A DNA stretch of 64,000 bases. Source: a virus. The DNA lies in the IMG/VR virus record IMGVR_UViG_3300009184_000041, positions 1 to 64,000 of that record; one strand, 5' to 3'. The position numbers were made by a program, and so were the translations under genes. Shown piece after piece: positions 63,928 to 64,000 of this stretch. Numbering within the stretch: the stretch's first letter is position 1; every line of letters begins with the position of its first letter. The notes below the pieces were generated by a model. That model was not told where the DNA came from and did not search any database. It saw only the letters and a program-made list of their open reading frames with translations.

Positions 63928-64000
63928 ACTAGATTTCTTTCTTTTATAAATGGTACAATCACTTGTTCAACAAACAATTTGTGTTGTGGGTTGCTGGGAT
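63924..64000 (-). CDS. C-terminal end of an unidentified gene, runs off right edge
   Basis: On the minus strand the third frame stays open from the edge to a TGA that overlaps the epimerase ATG (ATGA). Only about 24 residues are visible, ending HKLFVEQVIVPFIKERNLV. This is too short to assign. The coupling suggests it is the previous gene of the epimerase-aminotransferase operon. Confidence 0.5.
   Translation of the reverse strand, partial: PSNPQHKLFVEQVIVPFIKERNLV

Noticed and set aside
1-64000. CRISPR arrays, tRNA genes, integrase or insertion-sequence ends
   Set aside because: No regularly spaced direct repeats, no cloverleaf candidate, no transposase-like frame and no integrase motif were seen on reading both strands.

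Overview
The window looks like part of the genome of a large tailed phage of the T4-like myovirus supergroup, of the exo-T-even type found in marine and freshwater samples. The evidence is a gp46/gp47 recombination nuclease pair, a gp55-type late sigma factor, a contractile-tail baseplate block in T4-like order (gp48-like, gp53/LysM-like, hub and gp5-like spike, gp25, gp6, then very long tail proteins) and T4-type late promoter boxes (TATAAATA). No tRNA, CRISPR array, integrase or insertion sequence was seen. The host cannot be read from the window. ADP-heptose-type and other sugar genes suggest a Gram-negative host with LPS-like glycans.

Layout. (1) 1-5481, minus strand: gp55, gp47 and gp46 (gp46 runs off the left edge). 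Two extra loci sit between gp47 and gp46: a P-loop-like protein, and a gene of a glycosyltransferase-like family that is split in two by a frame change. A good sigma70-type promoter lies in front of gp55. (2) 5581-36775, plus strand: tail and baseplate genes. They include a single 5169-codon gene that contains a seven-blade FG-GAP-like propeller region. The block ends at a hairpin terminator (36781-36805). (3) 36830-55574, plus strand: a tightly coupled operon, with many ATGA and TAATG overlaps, that looks devoted to carbohydrate and small-molecule chemistry. It holds GT-A-like transferases, a split HldE-type heptose kinase and nucleotidyltransferase, a cupin, a HAD phosphatase, three members of a TEKTxKPI family, five radical SAM proteins with N-terminal twitch-type cysteines, a GDP-mannose-3,5-epimerase-like enzyme, and a NodU/CmcH-type carbamoyltransferase flanked by two very small genes. 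(4) 55565-64000, mainly minus strand: a first amidinotransferase with two more TEKTxKPI proteins, a plus-strand 667-aa repeat protein (58892-60895), then a minus operon of sugar epimerase, a second amidinotransferase and a DegT-type aminotransferase.

How it may work together (inference). Regions 3 and 4 hold the activities needed to build, activate, epimerise, aminate, amidinate and carbamoylate sugars and then transfer them. This combination recalls aminoglycoside pathways (streptomycin type) more than ordinary phage glucosylation. The likely outputs are a decorated virion glycan, a remodelled host surface glycan, or a secreted guanidino-sugar compound. The strong expansion of a few gene families (TEKTxKPI x6 loci, twitch radical SAM x5, and pairs of amidinotransferases, GT-A proteins, repeat/GT proteins, P-loop-like proteins and SDR epimerases) is the most striking property of the window. 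There is no stretch over 300 bases without a gene.
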